From Crocinitomicaceae bacterium (GTDB taxonomy: Bacteria; Bacteroidota; Bacteroidia; Flavobacteriales_D; Crocinitomicaceae), in assembly GCA_030727405.1 (NCBI GenBank), contig JANRBR010000028.1:9442-73441 (forward strand): 64,000 nt of DNA, read 5' to 3'. The notes under the pieces were generated by a model that saw only the letters and a program-made list of their open reading frames with translations, searched no databases and was not told the origin of the DNA. This document shows, piece after piece, positions 26,563 through 35,085 of this stretch (positions are counted from its first letter, which is position 1; the number at the start of each line of letters is the position of its first letter). The position numbers were made by a program, and so were the translations under genes.

Positions 26563-27771
26563 CTATTTATGTAGAATCTTTAAAACTGCCGTTTTAACTG
26601 CATTTATTACTTGTTGAACTTGTTCATTCGATAAATTGAAATAAACGGGCAGTGAAATTTCGGTCGAATATTTGTTCCACGCTTCCGGGTAATCATCCAT
26701 TTTATAGCCCAAATTCTTGTAGGCTGTCAATAGGGGCAATGGTTGAAAATGAACATTTACGGATACATCTTGTTCGAAAATCTCTTGAATAATCGCGTCA
26801 CGTTGTTCCTCACTGACATCTGCAATTCTTAACTGGTATAAATGGTAACAAGTCTTTTTATCTACGGTCTGATGCACCGGTGTGATGGCCCAAGAAGTTT
26901 GTTTGAACCCGTCATCGTAGGCATCAAAAATTGTCTTTCTGCGATCGAGGTTCTCCTGGTAGCGTTCCAATTCAATGAGTCCAATTGCTGCTTGAAGATC
27001 TGTCATGTTGCATTTAAATCCAGGTTCCAACACGTCGTAACGCCATGCGCCCTTTTGTGCTTTTGCTAATGCATCTTTCGATTGTCCATGAAGGATTTTG
27101 ATACAGAATTCTTTGTAGATTTCCTCGTGGTCAAATCCATCGGGAAGGTTGAAACAAATGGCCCCGCCTTCGGCAGTGGTTAGGTTTTTTACAGCGTGAA
27201 AAGAGAAACAAGTCACATCGGCAATCGCTCCGGAAACTTTTCCTTTGTAAGTCGCCCCAAAGCTATGGGCAGCATCTGCAGCAACGAGAATTCGCCCTAG
27301 TTTTTCTTGTTTTTCGTTAGAAGGACTGAACAACGTGCGTTTCGCTTCAACCAATGCATAAATCGCATCGTAATCGCAGGGATATCCGGAAATATCGACT
27401 GGCATAATCACCTTCGTTTTTTCTGTGATAGCGGCATTTATTTTTTCTACTGAAATGTTGAAGTCTTCTCCGCTGATGTCCACCATAACTGGTGTCGCTC
27501 CCGTATGCAAAACGACATTCGCACTCGCACAATAAGTGTACACAGGAATGATGACTTCATCTCCTGGACCTACTCCCCACCAACGCAATAATACTTCCAT
27601 ACCTGCCGTCCAGGAATTGACAGCAACGGTTGTTTTACATCCGCAATATTCAGAAATTTTCTTCTCGAATAATTTTGTTCTTGGTCCAGTGGTAATCCAA
27701 CCGCTTTGAAGTGCGGCGGTTACTTCATCAATGACGCGTTGATCGATGCGAGGGGGTGAAAATGGAATCAT
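26563..27771 (-). CDS. DegT/DnrJ/EryC1/StrS sugar aminotransferase
   Basis: 402 residues with a class V-like PLP aminotransferase fold. Lys195 in FHAVKNLT is the Schiff-base residue, AADAAHSFG near 164-172 holds the PLP aspartate, and the PVYTYCAS segment near 76 belongs to the substrate site. It should aminate a keto sugar to a nucleotide amino sugar for surface glycan synthesis. The nucleotide-sugar epimerase or dehydratase it needs is not nearby. A -7 box lies immediately before its ATG. Confidence 0.93.
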   Translation of the reverse strand: MIPFSPPRIDQRVIDEVTAALQSGWITTGPRTKLFEKKISEYCGCKTTVAVNSWTAGMEVLLRWWGVGPGDEVIIPVYTYCASANVVLHTGATPVMVDISGEDFNISVEKINAAITEKTKVIMPVDISGYPCDYDAIYALVEAKRTLFSPSNEKQEKLGRILVAADAAHSFGATYKGKVSGAIADVTCFSFHAVKNLTTAEGGAICFNLPDGFDHEEIYKEFCIKILHGQSKDALAKAQKGAWRYDVLEPGFKCNMTDLQAAIGLIELERYQENLDRRKTIFDAYDDGFKQTSWAITPVHQTVDKKTCYHLYQLRIADVSEEQRDAIIQEIFEQDVSVNVHFQPLPLLTAYKNLGYKMDDYPEAWNKYSTEISLPVYFNLSNEQVQQVINAVKTAVLKILHK

Positions 27772-27775
27772 GAAA

Positions 27776-27783
27776 CAAAGTTA
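27776..27783 (-). promoter_or_regulatory. -7 promoter box directly before the aminotransferase gene
   Basis: TAACTTTG on the minus strand matches TAnnTTTG exactly, ending 4 nt before the ATG (27769-27771). Transcription starting at the usual distance would give a leaderless or almost leaderless mRNA. No TTG sits at the ideal distance. Confidence 0.35.
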
Positions 27784-27841
27784 ATTTTAATTATGAAAAA
27801 TTCGCTTCAAAAAGTTGCATGGAGAATCCTGATCAAAGTAG

Positions 27842-27849
27842 TAAATTTG
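27842..27849 (+). promoter_or_regulatory. -7 promoter box before the YdeI-CDGSH gene
   Basis: TAAATTTG matches TAnnTTTG and lies 14 nt before the ATG at 27864. It falls inside the alternative 5' extension that starts at 27819, which is one reason to prefer the later start. Confidence 0.35.
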
Positions 27850-27863
27850 AAAAAAAAAATAAC

Positions 27864-28502
27864 ATGACTCATCCATCCGTAGCTACTTTTCTTGACGGAC
27901 TTTCTAATTGGAAAGCGGAATTGACAAAATTAAGGCAACTGGGTTTGGAATGCCATTTAGAAGAAGGATTCAAATGGAAACATCCTTGTTATATGTTTGA
28001 ATCAAAAAATATTTTTCTGATTCATGGTTTTAAGGACTATTGTGCCATTTTATTCATGAAGGGATCCTTGTTAAGTGATTCACATCGTCTTTTGCACCAA
28101 CAAACGGATCATGTGCAGTCAGGCCGACAAATTCGTTTTACGAGTGTAAAGGAAATCGAAGCCATTGAACAAGAGCTTAAACAATACATCTACGAAGCCA
28201 TTGAAGTGGAACGAGCTGGATTAAAAGTGGTCATGAAAGCACATGATGATTATGAAGTCGTACCAGAATTTGAAGCAAAATTAGCGGAAGATCAAGGCTT
28301 GAAAACGGCATTTTATGCCTTAACTCCTGGTCGACAAAGGGGATACCTGCTCCATTTCTCGAATGCCAAACAATCGTCGACTCGCGTGAATCGAATTGAA
28401 CAGGTCCGTTCGCGGATATTGAAAGGAAAGGGCATGACGGATTGCATTTGTGGCTTGTCCAAACGCATGCCAAATTGCGACGGATCGCATAAATTCATTT
28501 AA
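27864..28502 (+). CDS. YdeI/OmdA (DUF1801) protein with CDGSH iron-sulfur tail
   Basis: About 212 residues. The first ~110 residues have the DUF1801/YdeI pattern (FKWKHPCYMF near 36, FLIHGFKDYCAILFMKG near 51). A helical region follows, then the OmdA-type FYALTPGRQRGYLLHFSNAKQSSTR segment near 150-174. The C-terminus is CICGLSKRMPNCDGSH (194-209), an exact C-x-C-x2-S-x3-P-x-C-D-G-S-H motif that binds a 2Fe-2S cluster through three Cys and one His. The function is unknown; a redox role is inferred from the motif. I chose 27864, not the ATG at 27819, because a -7 box lies between them and the family starts near that residue. Confidence 0.82.
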   Translation: MTHPSVATFLDGLSNWKAELTKLRQLGLECHLEEGFKWKHPCYMFESKNIFLIHGFKDYCAILFMKGSLLSDSHRLLHQQTDHVQSGRQIRFTSVKEIEAIEQELKQYIYEAIEVERAGLKVVMKAHDDYEVVPEFEAKLAEDQGLKTAFYALTPGRQRGYLLHFSNAKQSSTRVNRIEQVRSRILKGKGMTDCICGLSKRMPNCDGSHKFI

Positions 28503-29734
28503 TTTTTTGACAGTAAATCACTGTTAATACGATCAAAGAAATCTTGAGCAATTTTATTGCGATTAAAGTGCTCTGAAACATATTTTCGTCCGTTTTCACC
28601 AAGTAAGGACCGTTTATTCAAATCATCTGCCAAGGTCAAAACGGCTTGTTTAAGTTCATGGACATTTTCTGGTTCTACAAAGATTCCAGCCTCTCCTCGA
28701 TCGATGAAATGCATTCTTGCCTCTCCATCTACTGCAAGAATCAAAGGTAATTTCATTGCTAACGCTTCAAATATTTTGGAAGGTATAGCACCTTCAAATA
28801 AGCTTAGTTTTCGCAAAGGAACCAGTGCAACATTGACTGTTTTTAGAATCATGGGCATTTCCTTTTTTGAAACGGGTGCTAAAAAATGAACTTGGTTTAA
28901 ATCCAACTTTAGCTTCATAGCGATTAGCTCCTCTCTAAGGGGTCCAGCTCCTTGTAAAATGTAGTGAATATCGGTTCGGTCTTTTGTTTCTTTTGCTGTT
29001 TTCAAAATCACTTCAAGTCCTTGAGCGTGTCCAATAATTCCACCATAGAAAAACAATACGTCATTTTGACTGAATCCGTTTCGTACACGAAAATCATCTG
29101 CTTCAATTTTGGAAGGATCATAAAAGGCTGTATCCACTCCGTTTGGCAACCAATGGGTTTTGACTTTCGGGAATCGACTATTGATGCTGTCAACTATGCC
29201 CATGGTTTGACCAGTAACCAAATGAGACCGTTTGTAACAATTTGCTTCCAGTCGATAGGCCAAGTTTAAAAGTGTTCGATTGTTTACAATGTTCAGTTTT
29301 TCAGCACTTTCCGGCCATAAATCTGAAACATTGAAGATTAATTTGGCGCCAAGTTTTTTACTTAATTTCATGGCACTCCAACCTAAAAATAAGGGAGGAC
29401 TTTCCACCATTAAATAGTCAAATTTCCCAAGTTTTCTCCCGCGCATGTACGAACTAGCAACGAAACTAAAATAATTCAATAACCTTGATGCGATTCCACG
29501 TTTTTTGGATACATAGATCCAGGAACGCGTCACTTTGATTCCTTCTATTTCTTCCACCCGGTTTTGCCCTTGATTATATTGCTCAAAAATTTCCATCTCT
29601 GGATAATTCGGCAAGGCGGTCAATACCTCGACATCCATTCCTTTGCTTTTTAAGCGGACGGCTAATTCATGCAGTCGGTTTTGAGGAGCACCAATTTCCG
29701 GTGGATAGTATTGAGTAAGTAAAAGTAGTTTCAT
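28499..29734 (-). CDS. glycosyltransferase family 4, WbuB-like
   Basis: A 411-residue GT-B transferase. The N-terminal TQYYPPEIGAPQNRL motif near 7-21 is typical of WbuB-type amino-sugar transferases. A PLPNGVDT-like segment near 193-201 and FYGGIIGHAQGLEV near 229 belong to the donor half, and the EX7E-like region EGAIPSKIFEAL near 317 completes it. It should add a sugar, possibly an N-acetylated amino sugar, in surface-polysaccharide assembly. Its stop overlaps the convergent YdeI gene by 4 nt. It is followed leftward only by other strands' genes, and the preceding O-antigen ligase gene lies 51 nt upstream. Confidence 0.9.
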   Translation of the reverse strand: MKLLLLTQYYPPEIGAPQNRLHELAVRLKSKGMDVEVLTALPNYPEMEIFEQYNQGQNRVEEIEGIKVTRSWIYVSKKRGIASRLLNYFSFVASSYMRGRKLGKFDYLMVESPPLFLGWSAMKLSKKLGAKLIFNVSDLWPESAEKLNIVNNRTLLNLAYRLEANCYKRSHLVTGQTMGIVDSINSRFPKVKTHWLPNGVDTAFYDPSKIEADDFRVRNGFSQNDVLFFYGGIIGHAQGLEVILKTAKETKDRTDIHYILQGAGPLREELIAMKLKLDLNQVHFLAPVSKKEMPMILKTVNVALVPLRKLSLFEGAIPSKIFEALAMKLPLILAVDGEARMHFIDRGEAGIFVEPENVHELKQAVLTLADDLNKRSLLGENGRKYVSEHFNRNKIAQDFFDRINSDLLSKN

Positions 29735-29785
29735 TGATGACTCGTATTCAAAATGGTGAATGTCTATTTGGGTGCACTGGCCTGA

Positions 29786-31030
29786 TTAAGTTTCGCGTTT
29801 CAAATCAGCTTTAGGTTGTTTTTGGAGAACCGTTGCGAAAAGTGAGATGAATACAACAAAGAACACGATGCCAGATTGCCGTTGAAGCATGCTTTCAAAC
29901 AAGGAATTAATAACTAAACTAAGGATCAAAAAGAAAAGCAACGCATCTTTTTGTTTTCGAGCTTGTTGAATGGCTAAATATAAAACAGCGATAAATACCA
30001 AAAAACCTACGAGACCAATTTCGGCAAAAATTTGTAGAAATTGATTGTGTGGGTTGTAATTTTTCTCCATTAATTCGGTTTGATTCAAGGTGGCTAGCTT
30101 CTGTTGCATTTCATCTTCCAAATTCCCAAGTCCCACACCAAATGGATGTTCCAGAATAATTTCCCCTGTAACAGTCCAAATAACCAACCGTGCTTGGTTT
30201 CCAGACATGCCGTTCGGATGTTCTTTGATGAAGTTGGATGGGGATTTCATGTAACGTGAGAGTAATGTGGAGGTATGTGAAACATTGTCCTTTAAGGAAG
30301 GTTGAACCCAAAACAATACTTGAATGGAGAACAATCCGCCTAAAATAAAAGCGCTAAAAATCCATTTCGAAAAGGTTTTCCAAGCCCATCGTAAAACAAT
30401 AATTGTAAGTATTAGGCCCAAAACGATCATTCCTGAAAGGCTTTCTAATGGTAAATGGAGGAACATTAAAAACAACATGACTCCTATGGAAATGCTTTTC
30501 CTTGCTTTTGTTTGAAGCTGCGCTTGTTCGGTGTAGAGGTAATAAATCACAAAGGAAAAGTACGCTGCGACGTAACTTGGATGATGATTGCTGGCAAAGG
30601 ATGATGAGTGAAAATAGCTGGATTGTCCTGTCAACCAAAAATGATAAAGTGATTGAGAAACATAGAATAATCCCAAGATGAGACAGGCAATAGAGAAGGC
30701 ATTCAGGATCTTCCTTCGATCGACCGTAAATTGGGGACGAAAGGAAAATAGAATGGGGAATACCAACAGGGAAAGTTTATATTCCAAGTATTTCATACCG
30801 CTCGTAAGATGCTGACTCGGTATCAAGTAAACCACATATAGGATATACAGCAATAGAAATCCAAATAGAATCCAATTCCACTGGAAGCTTAATTTTTTCG
30901 TAAAGGCTCCATAAAGAACGACCAATGTAAAAATGGCAATGGTAGGGGAGGACAAGATGGGAAGCGGTATCCATAACGACACCATCAAAAGGAGGGAATA
31001 AAAGTACGTTTTCTCAAATGTTATTTTCAT
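29786..31030 (-). CDS. O-antigen ligase family protein
   Basis: About 414 residues with roughly ten hydrophobic segments and a periplasmic loop carrying HPFGVGLGNLE and NPHNQFLQIFAEIGLVG (about 300-350), the Wzy_C/WaaL signature. It should join polysaccharide to a lipid A core or polymerise repeats at the periplasmic face. I use the ATG at 31030, which shares a TGATG junction with the upstream stop; a GTG at 31033 is possible. Confidence 0.9.
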   Translation of the reverse strand: MKITFEKTYFYSLLLMVSLWIPLPILSSPTIAIFTLVVLYGAFTKKLSFQWNWILFGFLLLYILYVVYLIPSQHLTSGMKYLEYKLSLLVFPILFSFRPQFTVDRRKILNAFSIACLILGLFYVSQSLYHFWLTGQSSYFHSSSFASNHHPSYVAAYFSFVIYYLYTEQAQLQTKARKSISIGVMLFLMFLHLPLESLSGMIVLGLILTIIVLRWAWKTFSKWIFSAFILGGLFSIQVLFWVQPSLKDNVSHTSTLLSRYMKSPSNFIKEHPNGMSGNQARLVIWTVTGEIILEHPFGVGLGNLEDEMQQKLATLNQTELMEKNYNPHNQFLQIFAEIGLVGFLVFIAVLYLAIQQARKQKDALLFFLILSLVINSLFESMLQRQSGIVFFVVFISLFATVLQKQPKADLKRET

Positions 31031-32148
31031 CACATGTAAGTTTGATAAAAACGATGTAATTTAACTTCTTCCGCATTCCAATTGTAGGTTTGAGTAACGA
31101 GTTTTTTACCATTACTGCCCATGATTTCGGCTTCTTCGGGATGATTTATAAGGTAATTGATCGCTTCGGCTATTTCCATTGGTTTTGTTGGATCAACACA
31201 GATCCCACAATAATTGTCTACCAATAATTCTCTCCACATTGGAAAATTAGATCCGATAACAGGTAATCCAGCAGCCATGTATTCGAAAATCTTATTTGGC
31301 TGGGCGTTGATGTGATTGGGATAGGGTAGAAATGTGACCATTCCTGCAATTGATTTTTGTTTTATTTTCATGGACCTTTCACGATCAATAAATCCAAGTT
31401 CTTCGACGTTTTTCCATCCATTGCTCTCAGTTAGTTGAGCTTTGAAATCACTTGGTATTTCACCTGCAAGTGCCAAGTTACAGTTCGTTAATGCCATGGC
31501 ATCCACAAGTTCTTTTGTTCCGCGTATGGGGGAAATACCTCCGATGAAACAAACGGTATTCTCCTTGGTTAGGTTGGATTCCCCAATGAATTCAATTTCA
31601 TTTTCAAGGGGAAAATTGTTTATGGCAACGGTATGCTTGTTTATTTTTTCAAAACGCTTTGCGATGTGTGGTGTGGCAGTAATAATTCCAGATAAACGAG
31701 CACAGATAAAATTTTCTACTCGTTCCATGACTACTGAAACTATTTTTTTCATGGGTAGATAGGATTTTCCTAAAATTTGCCTTGGAAGATCTTCATGTGC
31801 ATCATAAATCACTTTCTTGCCTTTGCGTTTCAATTTAAGGGCGATTCGCATTAATTCAGGGTCATGCAAATGATAAATATCCCCGTCTAACTCTTTCGCT
31901 TTTCGATAGGCATGGTTAACAGTCGTCCACATGCGTTTTAAACGAGAACCTTCTACTTTTGGGATGCTGTGAATGTGTATATTTTCCTCGCATCGTTCTT
32001 CAACTCCGGCTAAAATGAGGTGAACTTCGCTTTCCGGAAATAACTTTGCTAACGAGCGGCATTCCTTCAAAAATATGCGTACATCACGGTCGCGATGAAC
32101 ACTACTTAGGTGAATGATTCTTTTGCGTTTACTCGTTTGTCCTGACAT
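31030..32148 (-). CDS. glycosyltransferase family 4
   Basis: A 372-residue GT-B transferase opening with IIHLSSVHRDRDVRIFLKE, with IYHLHDPEL near 92, VIYDAHEDLP near 113, FIGGISPIRGTKEL near 205 and the donor-site PNKIFEYMAAGLPVIGS near 297-313. There is no signal peptide. It lies upstream of and overlaps the O-antigen ligase gene by one base, so it belongs to the same operon. A -7 box is at 32169-32176. Confidence 0.9.
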   Translation of the reverse strand: MSGQTSKRKRIIHLSSVHRDRDVRIFLKECRSLAKLFPESEVHLILAGVEERCEENIHIHSIPKVEGSRLKRMWTTVNHAYRKAKELDGDIYHLHDPELMRIALKLKRKGKKVIYDAHEDLPRQILGKSYLPMKKIVSVVMERVENFICARLSGIITATPHIAKRFEKINKHTVAINNFPLENEIEFIGESNLTKENTVCFIGGISPIRGTKELVDAMALTNCNLALAGEIPSDFKAQLTESNGWKNVEELGFIDRERSMKIKQKSIAGMVTFLPYPNHINAQPNKIFEYMAAGLPVIGSNFPMWRELLVDNYCGICVDPTKPMEIAEAINYLINHPEEAEIMGSNGKKLVTQTYNWNAEEVKLHRFYQTYM

Positions 32149-32168
32149 TTCTTCCTGAATTCAAGGTT

Positions 32169-32176
32169 CAAAAATA
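32169..32176 (-). promoter_or_regulatory. -7 promoter box before the glycosyltransferase gene
   Basis: TATTTTTG on the minus strand matches TAnnTTTG exactly, about 20 nt before the ATG at 32148. No -33 TTG is seen at the expected spacing. Confidence 0.3.
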
Positions 32177-32253
32177 CTGAATTAATGAATGAACCTAACC
32201 GAAATATGAATTAGCACTGGTTTAAGTTGCAGATCTCATAGAGAAATTTTAAG

Positions 32254-32261
32254 TATCTTCG
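32254..32261 (+). promoter_or_regulatory. possible -7 box before the acyltransferase gene
   Basis: TATCTTCG is a 7-of-8 match to TAnnTTTG, 16 nt before the ATG at 32278. The -33 position holds no good TTG (the nearest leaves 24 nt). With the leftward box at 32169 this spacer would hold divergent promoters. Confidence 0.25.
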
Positions 32262-32277
32262 TTTTAATCAAATTACG

Positions 32278-32859
32278 ATGCAGCAAAAAAAAGGTTTTTT
32301 TCAAAAAGTACTTCGTCGGTTCTTTTTAATGTTTCGTCCGGCAATGAATGGACGCATTTACAATAACGATGGAAAAAGAATACCGTTAACACGCATTTCA
32401 AATACCACTTTCATTGATCATCCACAGCATTTGTTGCTTGGAGAGAATGTATACATTGGACACTATAATATCATTGAAGCAAGCAACGGAATAACGATTG
32501 AAGAAGGCTGTCAATTAACGACCTTTATTAACATGACTTCGCATTCAAGCCACATGGCCATTCGAATATATGGAAGGCATTATTCTAATGTGGACAAAGA
32601 AATTTATGAAAGAGGTTCCATTTTTATTGGGAAATACACATTTATTGGCCCACATTCTACCATTATGCCTAAGACGAAAATTGGAAAAGGCTCATTGGTT
32701 GCTGCCTATAGTTATGTAAAAGGAGAATTTCCAGATTTCAGTATTATTTCTGGTAATCCAGCAAAAGTAATTGGGGATACAAGAGACATGGACGAACGAC
32801 AACTAAAGCAACATCCTGAATTAAGATCCTATTACGATGACTGGACAAAGGACAATTGA
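32278..32859 (+). CDS. left-handed beta-helix acyltransferase
   Basis: A 193-residue hexapeptide-repeat protein. Repeats of the [LIV]-G-x4 type run from about residue 55 to 155 (LLLGENVYIGHYN, ITIEEGCQL, IFIGKYTFIG, KTKIGKGSLV). The SGNPAKVIG signature near the C-terminus is that of maltose/galactoside-O-acetyltransferase-like proteins. It probably acetylates a sugar in the glycan. It overlaps the next gene by 23 nt. Confidence 0.9.
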   Translation: MQQKKGFFQKVLRRFFLMFRPAMNGRIYNNDGKRIPLTRISNTTFIDHPQHLLLGENVYIGHYNIIEASNGITIEEGCQLTTFINMTSHSSHMAIRIYGRHYSNVDKEIYERGSIFIGKYTFIGPHSTIMPKTKIGKGSLVAAYSYVKGEFPDFSIISGNPAKVIGDTRDMDERQLKQHPELRSYYDDWTKDN

Positions 32860-34051
32860 CATTTCTTCGGTTTTAGGTTTATTTGTTCTCATTGCTGCGC
32901 TTTGTTTTCCGGCAATGAATATAGGTGATTCCCTCCCAACCATTCATGTCTTGGATGTATGTTTTCCCATTTTCATTTTCCTCATTATTCAAAAAAAGGC
33001 AATTGTGTTCAAAGAATTCTATGTTTTCATTCCCTTTGTTTTTTGTGTTTACGTGTTGTTTACCATATTCATACAAGGACATTCCACCATGCGGCATGAT
33101 TATTTTGAAGTGTATAAATGGTTTAAATACGGAGTGACACTTTTGTTTTTTAGTCAAGTCAATTTTCAATTTTTCAAGAAAGCCATACCGATTTTGTTTG
33201 GGGCATTGATTGTCATAAATACCATCCATTTTTTTAATCTATTCAATTTTAATGAACTTTTGAAAGGTTATTACAATGGAGGGATGCACATCGAATACTT
33301 CGGTAAAAACTCCTTGGGTGAACCAGCTGTTAAACGATTGGTTGGAACCATGGGCAATCCTAACATTAATGCAATTCTATTTGGTGTTTTTAGTATCTAT
33401 TATTTCCCGGTGCATTTTAGTCGAAAAACTCTAGCGTTCTTTTTTGTGAGTTTGCTCTTTATGTTTCTTTGTCAATCCAGAACATCCCTTCTCTTCCTTG
33501 CTGCCATGTATCTAGTGGTTCTCGTTTTTTACACGCGTATATGGACGAAAAAACAATGGATGATCGTACTATCTGGAACCATTATTGCCTACCTCATGGC
33601 TTGGATGTTCGCAAGTTCTTTTTTTCAATATACATCCTACAACAATAGTTTACTCGATGGCTCGGCATTGTTCAGTGGGTCTGCAAGAGGAAGATTTGAA
33701 ACATGGTATTTGTTGTTCGGTCAAATTGTGGAGTATCCTATTTTTGGTCACGGTCCATACAAAAGTTATTTCTACGCCAACCGCATATACTCGGAAAATG
33801 AATACATTCTAATGTTTTGGAGGTATGGCATCATCGGACTGTTTGTTTACTTAAGTTTTTATGTCATTCCATTTTTTCAATTCATCAAAACAAGAAATCC
33901 AACGTTTATTCCAGTAATTTTACTTTTAGCGATCATGTCTATAAGTGCATTAACGAACAATCCCTTGACTGAAAGGAACATAGAATTGCTATTTTGTATT
34001 GGTTTGGCTTGGGGTTATCAATTATTTCAATCCAATAAGCAGGACGCATGA
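32837..34051 (+). CDS. polytopic membrane protein, Wzy-like polymerase
   Basis: A 404-residue protein with about ten or eleven hydrophobic segments. A larger loop with SARGRFETWYLLFGQIVEYPIFGHGPYKSYF is near 280-310, then SENEYILMFWRYG near 317. This is the layout of O-antigen polymerases/ligases, which are poorly conserved in sequence. It is the second such protein in the locus, so one may polymerise and the other ligate. The start overlaps the acyltransferase gene, and the end overlaps the following transferase in an ATGA junction. Confidence 0.75.
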   Translation: MTGQRTIDISSVLGLFVLIAALCFPAMNIGDSLPTIHVLDVCFPIFIFLIIQKKAIVFKEFYVFIPFVFCVYVLFTIFIQGHSTMRHDYFEVYKWFKYGVTLLFFSQVNFQFFKKAIPILFGALIVINTIHFFNLFNFNELLKGYYNGGMHIEYFGKNSLGEPAVKRLVGTMGNPNINAILFGVFSIYYFPVHFSRKTLAFFFVSLLFMFLCQSRTSLLFLAAMYLVVLVFYTRIWTKKQWMIVLSGTIIAYLMAWMFASSFFQYTSYNNSLLDGSALFSGSARGRFETWYLLFGQIVEYPIFGHGPYKSYFYANRIYSENEYILMFWRYGIIGLFVYLSFYVIPFFQFIKTRNPTFIPVILLLAIMSISALTNNPLTERNIELLFCIGLAWGYQLFQSNKQDA

Positions 34052-35085
34052 AAAAAAATAAGAAGTTATTATTAATCGGAGGAAGCAAGGGGAATGTTCA
34101 TCTTTTAAATTATAAAAACCTTATTTCATCCTATTTTGATGACATACTTATTGTGTCCAATCATGAATTATCTGATGCAAAGGGACGTTCTATACACTTT
34201 GGACTTAAGAATCCAATTGATCTTTGGCGAAACATACGTGCTTTAAGAAAAATCATCAAAGAATTTCAACCAGATGTTGTACATGTGCATCAAGCGAATG
34301 CTTATGGACTGATTACCTGTCTGGCAAATCGTGGATTAAAGCCATTGTTACTAACGACTTGGGGAAGCGATGTGTTAACACTGCCGCATAGAAGTATTTT
34401 ACATCGCATGATGGTTACATACATTTTAAAGCGAGCAGATTACATCACGGCAGATGCACAATTCATGGCAGACGCAATTCATCAACTCATCGGTCAAAAA
34501 CCTGTATTAGTTGCCAATTTTGGAGTGGAAATTGCTGAAAATGAAGCAGATTTGGTAAGAGAAAATACCATTTATTCCAATCGAATGCACGAATCGCTTT
34601 ATCAAATTGATCAAATCATTCATCAATCCGCATCCTTTTTAAACGAACATCCCGATTGGAATTTACGCATTGCTGCGTCAGGAAGTGAGACAAAAAAACT
34701 TCAGGAAATGGCATCGCAAGTGCTCTCGAATGATCAATATGAATTCGTTGGATTTCAAACCAGCCAAGAGAACCGAAAAAATTACCTTCGTTCAAAAATA
34801 TATGTTTCCATTCCGAATACGGACGGGACATCAATTAGTTTATTGGAAGCGCTTGCATACGGATGCATACCGATTGTATCTGATTTACCAGCAAATCGGG
34901 AATGGATTGAAGATGGTGAAAATGGCATTATTACTTGCGGAAATTTAGACCTTGACTTGAATCGAGCATGTTCTATGAACCACGATAAGGTCAAAGCGCT
35001 GAATCATCAGTTGATACAAGAAAAAGCAACGAAACAAGCCAATCGAATAAAATTTTGTTCGATCTACGATCAAATCTTGGATTGA
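34048..35085 (+). CDS. glycosyltransferase family 4
   Basis: A 345-residue GT-B transferase: KKLLLIGGSKGNVHLLNY opening, DVVHVHQANAYG near 77, LLTTWGSDVLTLPH near 102, and donor-half NTDGTSISLLEALAYGCIPIVS near 252-273, with the second Glu of the EX7E-like pair. It should extend the surface glycan. Its end overlaps the convergent flippase gene by 16 nt. Confidence 0.92.
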   Translation: MKKNKKLLLIGGSKGNVHLLNYKNLISSYFDDILIVSNHELSDAKGRSIHFGLKNPIDLWRNIRALRKIIKEFQPDVVHVHQANAYGLITCLANRGLKPLLLTTWGSDVLTLPHRSILHRMMVTYILKRADYITADAQFMADAIHQLIGQKPVLVANFGVEIAENEADLVRENTIYSNRMHESLYQIDQIIHQSASFLNEHPDWNLRIAASGSETKKLQEMASQVLSNDQYEFVGFQTSQENRKNYLRSKIYVSIPNTDGTSISLLEALAYGCIPIVSDLPANREWIEDGENGIITCGNLDLDLNRACSMNHDKVKALNHQLIQEKATKQANRIKFCSIYDQILD

